In this document: one piece after another, positions 1-6,126 of the stretch
How positions within the stretch are numbered: position 1 is the stretch's first letter
Layout of the letters: every line of letters starts with the position of its first letter
NCBI GenBank assembly: GCA_025774425.1
Contig: JALGWA010000287.1
Location: 1 to 6,202, forward strand
Origin: a bacterium
Lineage (GTDB): Bacteria; Arandabacterota; Arandabacteria; Arandabacterales; JALGWA01
Reading direction: 5' to 3'
DNA: 6,202 nt
Position numbers and translations under genes: made by a program
The notes under the pieces: model-generated
What the model was told of the DNA's origin: nothing
What the model saw: the letters and a program-made list of their open reading frames with translations, nothing else
Databases searched by the model: none

Positions 1-33
1 TCTCGTCATTGCGTCCAACCGGCCCGGGCGGCC

Positions 34-2835
34 TCAGCGCGTGAGCACCATCTTCTCGACGCGGTCCTGACCCGCGAAAGTGAGCCTCGCGAAGTATATC
101 CCCGGGGAGGCGGGTCTGGAATCGGCGTCGTTGCCGTCCCAGGTTCTGTCATGCAGGCCCGGCCCGAAGTCGCCGTCGGCGAGCACCCGGACCAGGCGCC
201 CATGGATGTCGTAGATGGCGAGCCTCGCGGGGCCGGCGGCCGGCAGGGTGAAGCCGATCTGAGTCCCCGCGGTGAAGGGGTTGGGCCTCGCCCGGGCGAG
301 CTCCAGCGCTTCGACCCCGGACGTGTCCGGGCTCGACCCGCACGAGTCGGCCTTGACCGTGACCTGGGCGGAGGACGACGGGAGTATGTCCACGCCGACA
401 TAGTACCTGTCGGCGTTCCCCAGGCTCTCGACGGCGAGCAGCGTCCCGCCCCTCACCGATACGCCGGCGCAGTCCTGCGGCATCAAGAACTTGAGCATGG
501 CATATTCGAAACGCTCGGGGAGATTGTTGGTGATGTACGCGGTGACCGAGTCGGCGGTGCCGTCGTTCGCCGGCTCGAAGTCGACCTCGAGGTTGCGTCC
601 GTACCTGCCCGCGGAGACTGTCGGCGAAGGGCGGAGCACGCCCTCGGATACGCGGACGAGCCGGTAGGATCGCTCGCCGTCGCACACGTTATTGGTCGCC
701 AGGTTGTAAGGCGGCCGCGCGATGCCGCCCGCGTCCTGGTGGATGTGACCCCACAGCGCCATCTCCACGCCCAGCCCGTAAAGGTTTATCTGGCGCGAAA
801 AGTCGTAGTGGTAGAAGAGGACCTGCGTCGAACTCGCCGAGGCCGCGGCGAGATCCTCGGCGAGCCACTCCATCTGGCCGGGCGTGAAACTGTCGCCGCC
901 GTATATGCCGTAGCGCCACCCGTCGTAGTTGATGTACGCTTCGAGCCCTACATAGTGCACGGGCCCGTAGTCGAAGCTGTAGTTCTGCGTGTACCACGGA
1001 GCGCCCGGCGGCGGCGAGTCGAGCCGCTTCCACCCGAAGAATCTCCACCAGTCGCGGCGCGCCGTGCCGTCGGGGGGCGGGGTGGAGGACCAGCCCCCGA
1101 GGTCGTGGTTGCCTGAGACGAGGAAGGTAGGCACTTCGAACTCGGTGAGCATGCGTTGCGCCCGGCTGTAGTAGCGCCGGTTGAGGTAGTCCTCGAGCTC
1201 GCCTTCGTTGACGAGGTCGCCGGTTATGAGTACGAACTCGGGGTGAATGATGTTGATGTCCGCGATCACCTCGCGCAGGTCCACCATCTCCGACGAGTCC
1301 TTCTCCGCCCCGGGCTGGTACGAGAAGGCATGCGTGGGGAGGTGTGTGTCGGTTATGTGGACGAAGTAGTAGTCGCGCTTGAACTCCTCGACGACCCGGA
1401 CCGCATGGCGTGTGACGTCCCACATGCCGGATGCGGTCACTTCGAGGTCATAGAGGCCCCAGAACGCGTCCGGCGGCACCACGGCCGCTACGGTCCACCA
1501 GAGCGTGCCGGGGTCATAGGTGCTCGATACTACCTGGAGCGGCCGCCGCTTCCCGTCGCGGAGGATGGCCGCCGCCCAGCCCGTCGCGCCGGCAGGTGCG
1601 TCGCATTCGATGAGAAGCGTGTCCCCGGGCGCCACGAGGGCCGGGATGTTGAGCAGCGGTCGCTGAATGACCGTCAGGGTATCGCCCAACCCGGGAACCG
1701 AGTTCCCGAGTTCCTTGAGGCCAAAGTCGTAACTTCCTTCCGTGCCTTGCGTTACTGATATGGAAGTGCCGCCCGGCTGATAGCCCTCCTTTGCCGCCTC
1801 CAGATGCCACGTGCCGGGTGGAAGCGTGGTCCAGGCCCGGCCTTCGGAGTCCGCCAGCATCTGGAGGTAGGGCTTGCCGGAAGGGTAGCAGACGTCGATC
1901 GCGGCGCCGTCGAGCGGCGCATGCGTATCCATGTCGGCCACCGAGCATGAGAAGCGGCCCGTGGGCACACCCGCGGCCTCGTGCAGTATCGTCGCGGCCG
2001 AGGCGATGTCGCCCGTGCCGACGGCGAGGTAGCGTTCGTAGACCGCCGAGTCGCCGGGAGCGAGAGTGGCGACTCCCGTGTTGAGAAGGGACCGGAAGTC
2101 ATTGTGTCTGCCCTGGATCTGCGACAAGCCGGGCGCGGCGTACCCGTATGAAACCCGCGCGGCCGCGGCCGCGACCCACGCCGAGGCGTCGTCTCCCCAG
2201 AGGGCGAAGCCCCGGCCGGGTGCGTACTTGTCGCAATCGCCCCACGCGAAGCCGTCGCCCAGCTCGAATGACTCCACGGTCCCCGTTCCATTGTTGACGA
2301 GCGTCGTCACGACCGTAACGTAGGCGGCTTCCGGGGCGAGCGAGTACTCCGTCACGACGGCGAGGTCGGGGTTTTCCGAGTCGGCCCCCGTCGCCCTTAT
2401 GACGGCGGGCCCGCCGCCCGAGCCGTCGGCGGCGACCTCGACGGCGGAGTAGACGGCCTGGCGCGGCCAGTGGTCGTCGAAGTAGGTGTAGAACTCCATG
2501 AGGCCGTCTATTCGGTCTTCGCGCCTGCCGGCGTCTACGATGTTGCCGCCGCCCAGGGAATAGGGCGACTCCCAGCCGCTTCGCGATATCACCACGACGA
2601 GCCGGTCATTCTCCAGCATGAAGTCCGAGGGGCCGCCGCCGATGTACGTGCCCGAGAGCAGCGTGTCCGAGGCCGTGATCACGTGGGCGGCCGCCCAGCC
2701 GGCCCCGGCCTCCTCGGCCGCTGCGGCGATAGTGAACGTCGCTGCGGCGAGGACGAGCGCAGTCGTCAGTCTCGAGTGGAGCGTAATCCCTCCCCCGGTT
2801 TCGGCCGCCGAGGGGCGGCGTTTGACAGCATGCAC
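34..2835 (-). CDS. Secreted multidomain calcineurin-like metallophosphoesterase with C-terminal FlgD-like/T9SS-type sorting domain
   Basis: Predicted exported metal-dependent phosphoesterase of 933 residues; substrate unknown. What is seen: a basic N-terminus (KRR at 5-7) and a hydrophobic Ala-rich segment (about 23-40) look like a signal peptide. Residues about 50-290 form a beta-rich module I cannot name. Residues about 293-372 resemble a carboxypeptidase-regulatory-like domain (PLDGAAIDV, EGRAWTTLPPG, AAKEGYQP). Residues about 395-482 look like an Ig-like module. The phosphoesterase domain spans about 488-735 and has the full metal-site set: D496-T-H498, G539-D540, GNHD 575-578, H676 and GHIH 696-699. 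Residues about 850-933 start at PNPF and match the FlgD-Ig/Por-type C-terminal domain used for type IX-like export or surface anchoring. The intact metal ligands argue for an active enzyme. The start is GTG, because the next in-frame Met is residue 73. The gene has its own promoter just upstream. Function is certain only at the superfamily level. Confidence 0.9.
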   Translation of the reverse strand: MHAVKRRPSAAETGGGITLHSRLTTALVLAAATFTIAAAAEEAGAGWAAAHVITASDTLLSGTYIGGGPSDFMLENDRLVVVISRSGWESPYSLGGGNIVDAGRREDRIDGLMEFYTYFDDHWPRQAVYSAVEVAADGSGGGPAVIRATGADSENPDLAVVTEYSLAPEAAYVTVVTTLVNNGTGTVESFELGDGFAWGDCDKYAPGRGFALWGDDASAWVAAAAARVSYGYAAPGLSQIQGRHNDFRSLLNTGVATLAPGDSAVYERYLAVGTGDIASAATILHEAAGVPTGRFSCSVADMDTHAPLDGAAIDVCYPSGKPYLQMLADSEGRAWTTLPPGTWHLEAAKEGYQPGGTSISVTQGTEGSYDFGLKELGNSVPGLGDTLTVIQRPLLNIPALVAPGDTLLIECDAPAGATGWAAAILRDGKRRPLQVVSSTYDPGTLWWTVAAVVPPDAFWGLYDLEVTASGMWDVTRHAVRVVEEFKRDYYFVHITDTHLPTHAFSYQPGAEKDSSEMVDLREVIADINIIHPEFVLITGDLVNEGELEDYLNRRYYSRAQRMLTEFEVPTFLVSGNHDLGGWSSTPPPDGTARRDWWRFFGWKRLDSPPPGAPWYTQNYSFDYGPVHYVGLEAYINYDGWRYGIYGGDSFTPGQMEWLAEDLAAASASSTQVLFYHYDFSRQINLYGLGVEMALWGHIHQDAGGIARPPYNLATNNVCDGERSYRLVRVSEGVLRPSPTVSAGRYGRNLEVDFEPANDGTADSVTAYITNNLPERFEYAMLKFLMPQDCAGVSVRGGTLLAVESLGNADRYYVGVDILPSSSAQVTVKADSCGSSPDTSGVEALELARARPNPFTAGTQIGFTLPAAGPARLAIYDIHGRLVRVLADGDFGPGLHDRTWDGNDADSRPASPGIYFARLTFAGQDRVEKMVLTR

Positions 2836-2847
2836 TTCCCAACCCCC

Positions 2848-2876
2848 AATATACTATATTCGACGCGGCCGGCCAA
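2848..2876 (-). promoter_or_regulatory. Sigma70-like promoter for the metallophosphoesterase gene
   Basis: Read on the minus strand, TTGGCC (plus positions 2871-2876) and TATATT (2848-2853) are separated by 17 bases. They match the -35 consensus at 4 of 6 positions and the -10 consensus at 5 of 6. This is a conspicuous AT-rich island in GC-rich DNA. The start of transcription is expected near 2841, only about 6 bases before the GTG start at 2835, so the message would be nearly leaderless if this start and promoter are right. Inferred from sequence only. Confidence 0.55.
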
Positions 2877-2917
2877 GCATGGTTGCCCCGGTTTCGGGCT
2901 GCGGGAGCAGTCTCCGC

Positions 2918-3577
2918 CTACCTGCGGCGGACGAGGGTGATGGGGCGGTTCGCGCTTGTCTCGTTCTCCATGGGACGGGCGAGGTCCCAGTCGTTCCACC
3001 AGCCGACGAAGTCGAACTTGCCGGATTTGTCCAGGAGGAGGGAGGCCGGGTCGGTCACCTCTTCGAGGAACCGCACGGCGATCTCGACGCCGTCGCGTTC
3101 CATCTTCCATCTCTGCTCGCCTTTGGGCTGATTCCACTCGAAGTTGATGCACCAATCGAGGAAATAGAGGCCGCCCCGCCTCAACGCCTTCGCCACCGAT
3201 TCGAGATGCTCTAGGAACTCGTCGGTCGACTTGGCATACAGCGAGCCGCACATCGTGAATACGAAGTCCACGGGTTGGGGCAGGCGGAAATCGACCATGT
3301 CGGCCTCGATGAAGCGGGCGTCTATGCCGAGCTTCCTGGCCTTGGCCCGGGACCACGACACCATGGCCCTGCTGAGGTCGAGCCCGGTGTAGGTGTAGCC
3401 CCGCCTGGAGAGCTCCTCGAGATGCGGGCTCGTCCCCGAGGCGAGCTCGAGGACGCGCTTTACCGGTATCTCGGAGTAGCGCCTGAAGCACTCCTCGAAG
3501 ACGTCGACTTCCTTCGCTATGTTCCGCCAGGAGAAGGCGAGGTCGTAATAGTCCGGGTTGTCATAGAGGTTTTCCAT
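2918..3577 (-). CDS. Class I SAM-dependent methyltransferase (small, substrate unknown)
   Basis: Predicted cytoplasmic methyltransferase of 219 residues using S-adenosylmethionine. What is seen: motif I at residues 42-50 (VLELASGTS, a variant of the E/D-x-G-x-G-x-G loop). An acidic residue ends the second strand (GLDLS, D67) and would bind the ribose hydroxyls. EADMVDF (91-97) fits the adenine-contact motif, and FVFTMCGSLY (105-114) is the typical strand 4 region. LRRGGLYFLDW (132-142) is the usual post-IV helix and strand 5. The C-terminal part is rich in Trp (GWWNDWDLARP) and may form the acceptor site. I chose the ATG at 3577 (MENLYDNPDYYDL), since proteins of this type usually begin with a similar tyrosine-rich segment. 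An in-frame ATG at 3595 would add only MCCVAA. Neither start has a convincing ribosome binding site. No signal peptide. The acceptor substrate cannot be told from sequence, and the neighbours do not help. Confidence 0.88.
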   Translation of the reverse strand: MENLYDNPDYYDLAFSWRNIAKEVDVFEECFRRYSEIPVKRVLELASGTSPHLEELSRRGYTYTGLDLSRAMVSWSRAKARKLGIDARFIEADMVDFRLPQPVDFVFTMCGSLYAKSTDEFLEHLESVAKALRRGGLYFLDWCINFEWNQPKGEQRWKMERDGVEIAVRFLEEVTDPASLLLDKSGKFDFVGWWNDWDLARPMENETSANRPITLVRRR

Positions 3578-3609
3578 AGCCGCAACACAACACATATCCG
3601 CACCGGCTC

Positions 3610-3631
3610 AACACAAAACGGCCGGTCGCCG
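3610..3631 (-). terminator. Weak candidate intrinsic terminator after the secreted-protein gene
   Basis: On the minus strand, 9 bases after the TGA at 3641-3643, CGGC and GCCG (plus 3628-3631 and 3619-3622) can pair around a 5-base loop. The stem may extend with G-U pairs and is followed by TTTTGTGTT. The core stem is only 4 bp, so this is marginal. It is the only spot in the window with both a GC stem and a T-rich tail on the right side of a gene. Confidence 0.3.
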
Positions 3632-3640
3632 CCCGCTGCC

Positions 3641-4498
3641 TCAGCGGTACATGCTCTTTATGATGCCCCAGGATGTCGGCTCGACCGGGGAGCCCTCACA
3701 CTTGAGATACAGCCGCCAGGCGAACTCGACGTAACCGTACACGGAGCCGTCCGCCGTCGTGTCGTCGCCGTCGAGGAACCACTGCGGGGGACAATACGCG
3801 AAGTCGATGCCGTAGTACCCCGAGTGTATGGTGGCGTAGTGGCTCGAAGCCGGCCTCGGGTAGAGGGCGTCCATGCAACCTATGTCGTGCATCTCGCATG
3901 CGTCGGCGATGGGAGCGCTGATGTTGTCGGTGCCCCAGCGCGGGTAGGTGGGGTTGGTTCCCACGTGCCTTGCGGTTATCAGTATCCTCGGATACGCGGG
4001 CGGGGGCCCGGGGTCCGTGGAGCATGATGTCAGATAGATGTCGGGTTCTATCTCGATCAAGCCCCAGTTGTGCTCGGTCTCGACCGGTCCGCTGTTCCAT
4101 AGCGACGGACCGACCGGACAACCGTCCTCGTCCGCGCACCACACGTCGAACTCGACGGTGAACTGGCCCGGGTATGATGTCCCGTATCCGGCGAAGTCGA
4201 GCACCCGGAAACGGTCGAGGGTGAAACACTCCAGAGGGTCGCATCGGTCATAGACCCCGGTGGTTGTATCTCCGACGACGAAGAACTGGCCGATGATGTC
4301 GCCCTGCTCCCACTCGTAGAATCCCCAGAACCATGACGTCGTCGGGCAGGGGATGTAATAGTAATACTGGAGGTAGCATTCCTCCACGCTCTGCATCGAG
4401 AAGGGCTCGGTCATCTGGTACTGCTTTGCCTGGTATGCGTGGCATGCGGCTGCGCCGAGCAGGAGAGCGGCCAGCGTCACGATCAACAACCTTTTCAT
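3641..4498 (-). CDS. Secreted Cys- and aromatic-rich protein of unknown function
   Basis: I do not recognise a named family. What is seen: 285 residues beginning with a clear signal peptide (MKRLLIVTLAALLLGAAAC, likely cut after CHA at residue 21). The mature part is rich in aromatic residues, including a YYYY run at 45-48 and a WFWGFYEW stretch at 56-63. It has about 11 cysteines (41, 51, 86, 91, 121, 127, 159, 201, 208, 236, 267), suggesting disulfides outside the cytoplasm. It also has acidic, beta-rich segments (FTVEFDVWCADEDGC, YGYVEFAWRLYLKC), a Pro-rich linker (DPGPPPAYP) and the basic tail SWGIIKSMYR. I chose the ATG at 4498. It follows GAGGTG at a workable distance of 7 bases, and the predicted transcript starts near 4537. 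The in-frame ATGs at 4504 and 4525 are too close to that site or lack one. The preceding Cys (AAAC) is a poor lipobox. A secreted beta-sandwich or surface protein is likely; no catalytic motif is evident. Confidence 0.82.
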   Translation of the reverse strand: MKRLLIVTLAALLLGAAACHAYQAKQYQMTEPFSMQSVEECYLQYYYYIPCPTTSWFWGFYEWEQGDIIGQFFVVGDTTTGVYDRCDPLECFTLDRFRVLDFAGYGTSYPGQFTVEFDVWCADEDGCPVGPSLWNSGPVETEHNWGLIEIEPDIYLTSCSTDPGPPPAYPRILITARHVGTNPTYPRWGTDNISAPIADACEMHDIGCMDALYPRPASSHYATIHSGYYGIDFAYCPPQWFLDGDDTTADGSVYGYVEFAWRLYLKCEGSPVEPTSWGIIKSMYR

Positions 4499-4543
4499 TT
4501 CCATGCACCTCGTATTGTGGTCCATTGCCTGTTTGCCGCTCTC

Positions 4544-4573
4544 ATTCTAACAGAGCCGCCGTCCGCGTGCCAA
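4544..4573 (-). promoter_or_regulatory. Sigma70-like promoter for the secreted Cys-rich protein gene
   Basis: On the minus strand, TTGGCA (plus 4568-4573) and TAGAAT (4544-4549) are separated by 18 bases. Each hexamer matches consensus at 5 of 6 positions. Transcription would begin near 4537, giving a leader of about 39 bases before the ATG at 4498. The -35 box overlaps the end of the GTTTTGTGTTG motif described in the findings. Confidence 0.6.
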
Positions 4574-4599
4574 CACAAAACTTGCCGCCCGAACATGTA

Positions 4600-4628
4600 T
4601 TGACCGGCTTGCCGCGCGGTGCTAGACT
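4600..4628 (+). promoter_or_regulatory. Sigma70-like promoter for the beta-barrel gene
   Basis: TTGACC (4600-4605) and TAGACT (4623-4628) are separated by exactly 17 bases; they match consensus at 5 and 4 of 6 positions. The start site would be near 4635, leaving a leader of about 55 bases before the ATG at 4691. It lies back to back with the minus-strand promoter, the two -35 boxes being 26 bases apart. Confidence 0.6.
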
Positions 4629-4633
4629 TGATC

Positions 4634-4676
4634 GGCTCTTGCACGTCGTTCAAGCCGGGAGCGTTCGCCGCTCCCG
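4634..4676 (+). promoter_or_regulatory. Structured 5' leader: two consecutive hairpins ahead of the barrel gene
   Basis: The second hairpin is a perfect 8-bp stem, CGGGAGCG (4656-4663) with CGCTCCCG (4669-4676), around the loop TTCGC. It ends 2 bases before the Shine-Dalgarno GGAGG (4679-4683). A weaker hairpin precedes it: GGC-TTG (4634-4641, with a 2-base bulge) pairs with CAAGCC (4651-4656), sharing one base with the strong stem. Such a stem may tune translation or protect the message; no known riboswitch or thermosensor class was recognised. Confidence 0.5.
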
Positions 4677-4690
4677 ATGGAGGCTGGATC

Positions 4691-5440
4691 ATGAGAAAGC
4701 CGGTTGGGCCGGTCCTCCTGGTGATCGCGCTCGCCTGCGCGGCGCCGCCCGCTCAGGCGGCCGAAGTCAACTTCAACGCGGGCATCGTAGGCGCCTTCCC
4801 CATCGCCGCCTTCGCGGAAAAGGACGGCATCATACACCAGGCGCCCTACGGCTGGTCGGCGAGGGGTGGTGGGGCGGAGACCGGGTTCGGGTTCAATCTC
4901 GAGCTGGAGACGAGGGTAGGCAAGGTGACATGGGTCGGCTTCAGGTTCGGATACGTCAGGCACGGCGCCGACGCGTCCGGGGTCAAGGACTTCGTCAACG
5001 GCGTGCCCGATACGTCCGGGACGCGGGGTGAGATAACGGCCCTGGACGGCGCCTGGGCGTGCACGTCCATTGGCCTCCCCGTCAGGTTCGTCGCCAGGGA
5101 CTACAAGTGGGGTACGACCTACCTCAAGTTGGATGTCGGCTGGACGAGGGTGACCTGCTCCTACGACGGTGTCATGGACGAGCCCACAGGGACGGAGCGG
5201 CCCGTGGAAGCCCAGTTCGGCTACGGCAACCAGTTCTTCCTGTCGGGCGGCCTCGGCGCCGACTTCCGCGTCGGGAAGGCCTTGGCCGTCATCGCCGAGG
5301 TCAAGTACTACTATACCTATACACGCGGAGCCGAAGCGACTTCGACGATCGCGGGCAGTGTGATTCGAAGTCAGCTCTATTACGACACCCAGACCGTCGA
5401 AGTGCTCGTCGGCGTGCGAATGCCCCTCGGCGGAATCTAG
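4691..5440 (+). CDS. Outer-membrane beta-barrel protein (OmpA-like/OMP_b-brl type porin fold)
   Basis: Predicted small outer-membrane barrel of 249 residues; exact role unknown. What is seen: a signal peptide (MRKPVGPVLLVIALACAAPPAQA, cut after residue 23, before AEVNF). Alternating hydrophobic/polar strands with glycine turns follow, such as NFNAGIVGAFPIAAF, ETGFGFNLELETRV, WVGFRFGYVRHG, SIGLPVRFVARD, YLKLDVGWTRVTCSY, QFFLSGGLGADFRVG, LAVIAEVKYYYTYT and the final VEVLVGVRMPLGGI. This pattern and the length fit the 8-stranded OMP barrel families. There is no C-terminal peptidoglycan-binding OmpA domain. The protein does not end in the usual aromatic residue: the last strand is followed by PLGGI. 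I chose the ATG at 4691 because GGAGG (4679-4683) lies 7 bases upstream and the signal peptide begins there; a longer in-frame GTG at 4619 would overlap the promoter. Divergent from the secreted Cys-rich gene and convergent with thyX. Confidence 0.85.
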   Translation: MRKPVGPVLLVIALACAAPPAQAAEVNFNAGIVGAFPIAAFAEKDGIIHQAPYGWSARGGGAETGFGFNLELETRVGKVTWVGFRFGYVRHGADASGVKDFVNGVPDTSGTRGEITALDGAWACTSIGLPVRFVARDYKWGTTYLKLDVGWTRVTCSYDGVMDEPTGTERPVEAQFGYGNQFFLSGGLGADFRVGKALAVIAEVKYYYTYTRGAEATSTIAGSVIRSQLYYDTQTVEVLVGVRMPLGGI

Positions 5441-5501
5441 GGCCCCGCCGCCTCGATGAGGTCGGTCTGCGGCCGGGCTCGGCGCATGAAGTCCGGGCGG
5501 C

Positions 5502-6122
5502 CTAGGGCGCTTGCCTGACGATGCAACCGTCCGCGTCGACGTCGAGATCGAAGAAGACGTTGGGTGCTTCCCTCTTCAGGATGCGGAGCAGGGCGACGGC
5601 CAGTCGCCGGATCTCCCACTGCGCGTGCCGCGAGCCGCGCAACTCGATCACGTGCCGGAGCTCCCGGAGGTTCGCGCTGAGGACGATGTCGGTTTCCACG
5701 GCGCCGGGAAGGACGAACCTGGCGTCTTCCCTCGGTATGCCGAGTTCGACGAGCTTGCGGTAAGATGCCAGTGAGGCCGAAGTCGATGCCGTGAACACCT
5801 CCCTGGCGTCTCCGTCGCTGGATATCGACTCCGGCATCACGAAGTCCGCCTCGCTCTCCGAGACGTAGCGCTGCGACTTCTGCGAGAAAGAGCACAGCCT
5901 GTGTCTGACGAGCTGATGCGTGCAGGCGCGCGAGAGGCCGCTGACGGCGAAAACCGCCGTAGCATGTTCGAGGACGGAGTGATGTCCCCGTGTGACCAGC
6001 ATTCGGACGAATCTCGACGCGGACTCGCTGTTTGCGCCTTCCAGCGACATGTAACACGTGCGCCCGGCCCGCTCTATGACTTTCTCACAGTCAGGGGTGA
6101 TCGCGAGGAGTTCGACCTTCAC
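5502..6122 (-). CDS. thyX: Flavin-dependent thymidylate synthase ThyX
   Basis: Makes dTMP from dUMP with methylene-tetrahydrofolate as carbon donor and FAD/NADPH as reductant, in the cytoplasm; it replaces ThyA in many bacteria. What is seen: the family signature RHRxxSxxxxSxR as RHRLCSFSQKSQR at residues 73-85, preceded by the usual HHSVLEH (47-53) and SGLSRACTHQLV (61-72). The C-terminal substrate-binding region NLRELRHVIELRGSRHAQWEIR (151-172) also fits. Length is 206 residues, close to the short end of the family. The start is the GTG at 6122, because MKVELLAITPDCEKV is the typical ThyX N-terminus; an in-frame ATG at 6158 would overlap the upstream gene. A purine-rich GGAGGAGGG (6134-6142) lies 11 bases upstream inside the end of that gene, a somewhat long spacing. 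The upstream gene stops 4 bases before, so the two are probably co-transcribed and translationally coupled. Confidence 0.96.
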   Translation of the reverse strand: MKVELLAITPDCEKVIERAGRTCYMSLEGANSESASRFVRMLVTRGHHSVLEHATAVFAVSGLSRACTHQLVRHRLCSFSQKSQRYVSESEADFVMPESISSDGDAREVFTASTSASLASYRKLVELGIPREDARFVLPGAVETDIVLSANLRELRHVIELRGSRHAQWEIRRLAVALLRILKREAPNVFFDLDVDADGCIVRQAP

Positions 6123-6126
6123 GTTC

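Noticed and set aside
21..36. Hairpin GGCC-N5-GGCC directly after the phosphoesterase stop codon, considered as a terminator
   Set aside because: The stem is only 4 bp of self-complementary GGCC and no T-rich tract follows on the minus strand before the window ends.
151..1116. 321-codon open frame on the plus strand opposite the phosphoesterase
   Set aside because: It lies wholly antisense to a gene with clear catalytic motifs. Its translation is rich in R, V, G and A without motifs, as expected for a GC-rich shadow frame.
1156..1758. 200-codon open frame on the plus strand
   Set aside because: Antisense to the Ig-like and phosphoesterase coding region; no domain, signal peptide or ribosome binding site supports it.
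2901..2917. Bulged hairpin GCGGAG/CTCCCGC immediately after the methyltransferase stop
   Set aside because: Short, bulged and without a T tract; GC-rich spacers form such stems by chance, so it was not called a terminator.
3275..4027. 250-codon open frame on the plus strand
   Set aside because: It runs antisense across the methyltransferase, the spacer and the secreted-protein gene; the composition is shadow-like and there is no motif.
5441..5501. Possible bidirectional terminator between the convergent barrel gene and thyX
   Set aside because: Only short stems are present (CCTC-GAT-GAGG at 5451-5461 and a 4-bp GCCG/CGGC) with no T or A tracts on either side.
5437..6057. 206-codon open frame on the minus strand overlapping thyX
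   Set aside because: It is out of frame with ThyX, which carries the full family signature; the alternate translation is Arg-rich without a recognisable motif.
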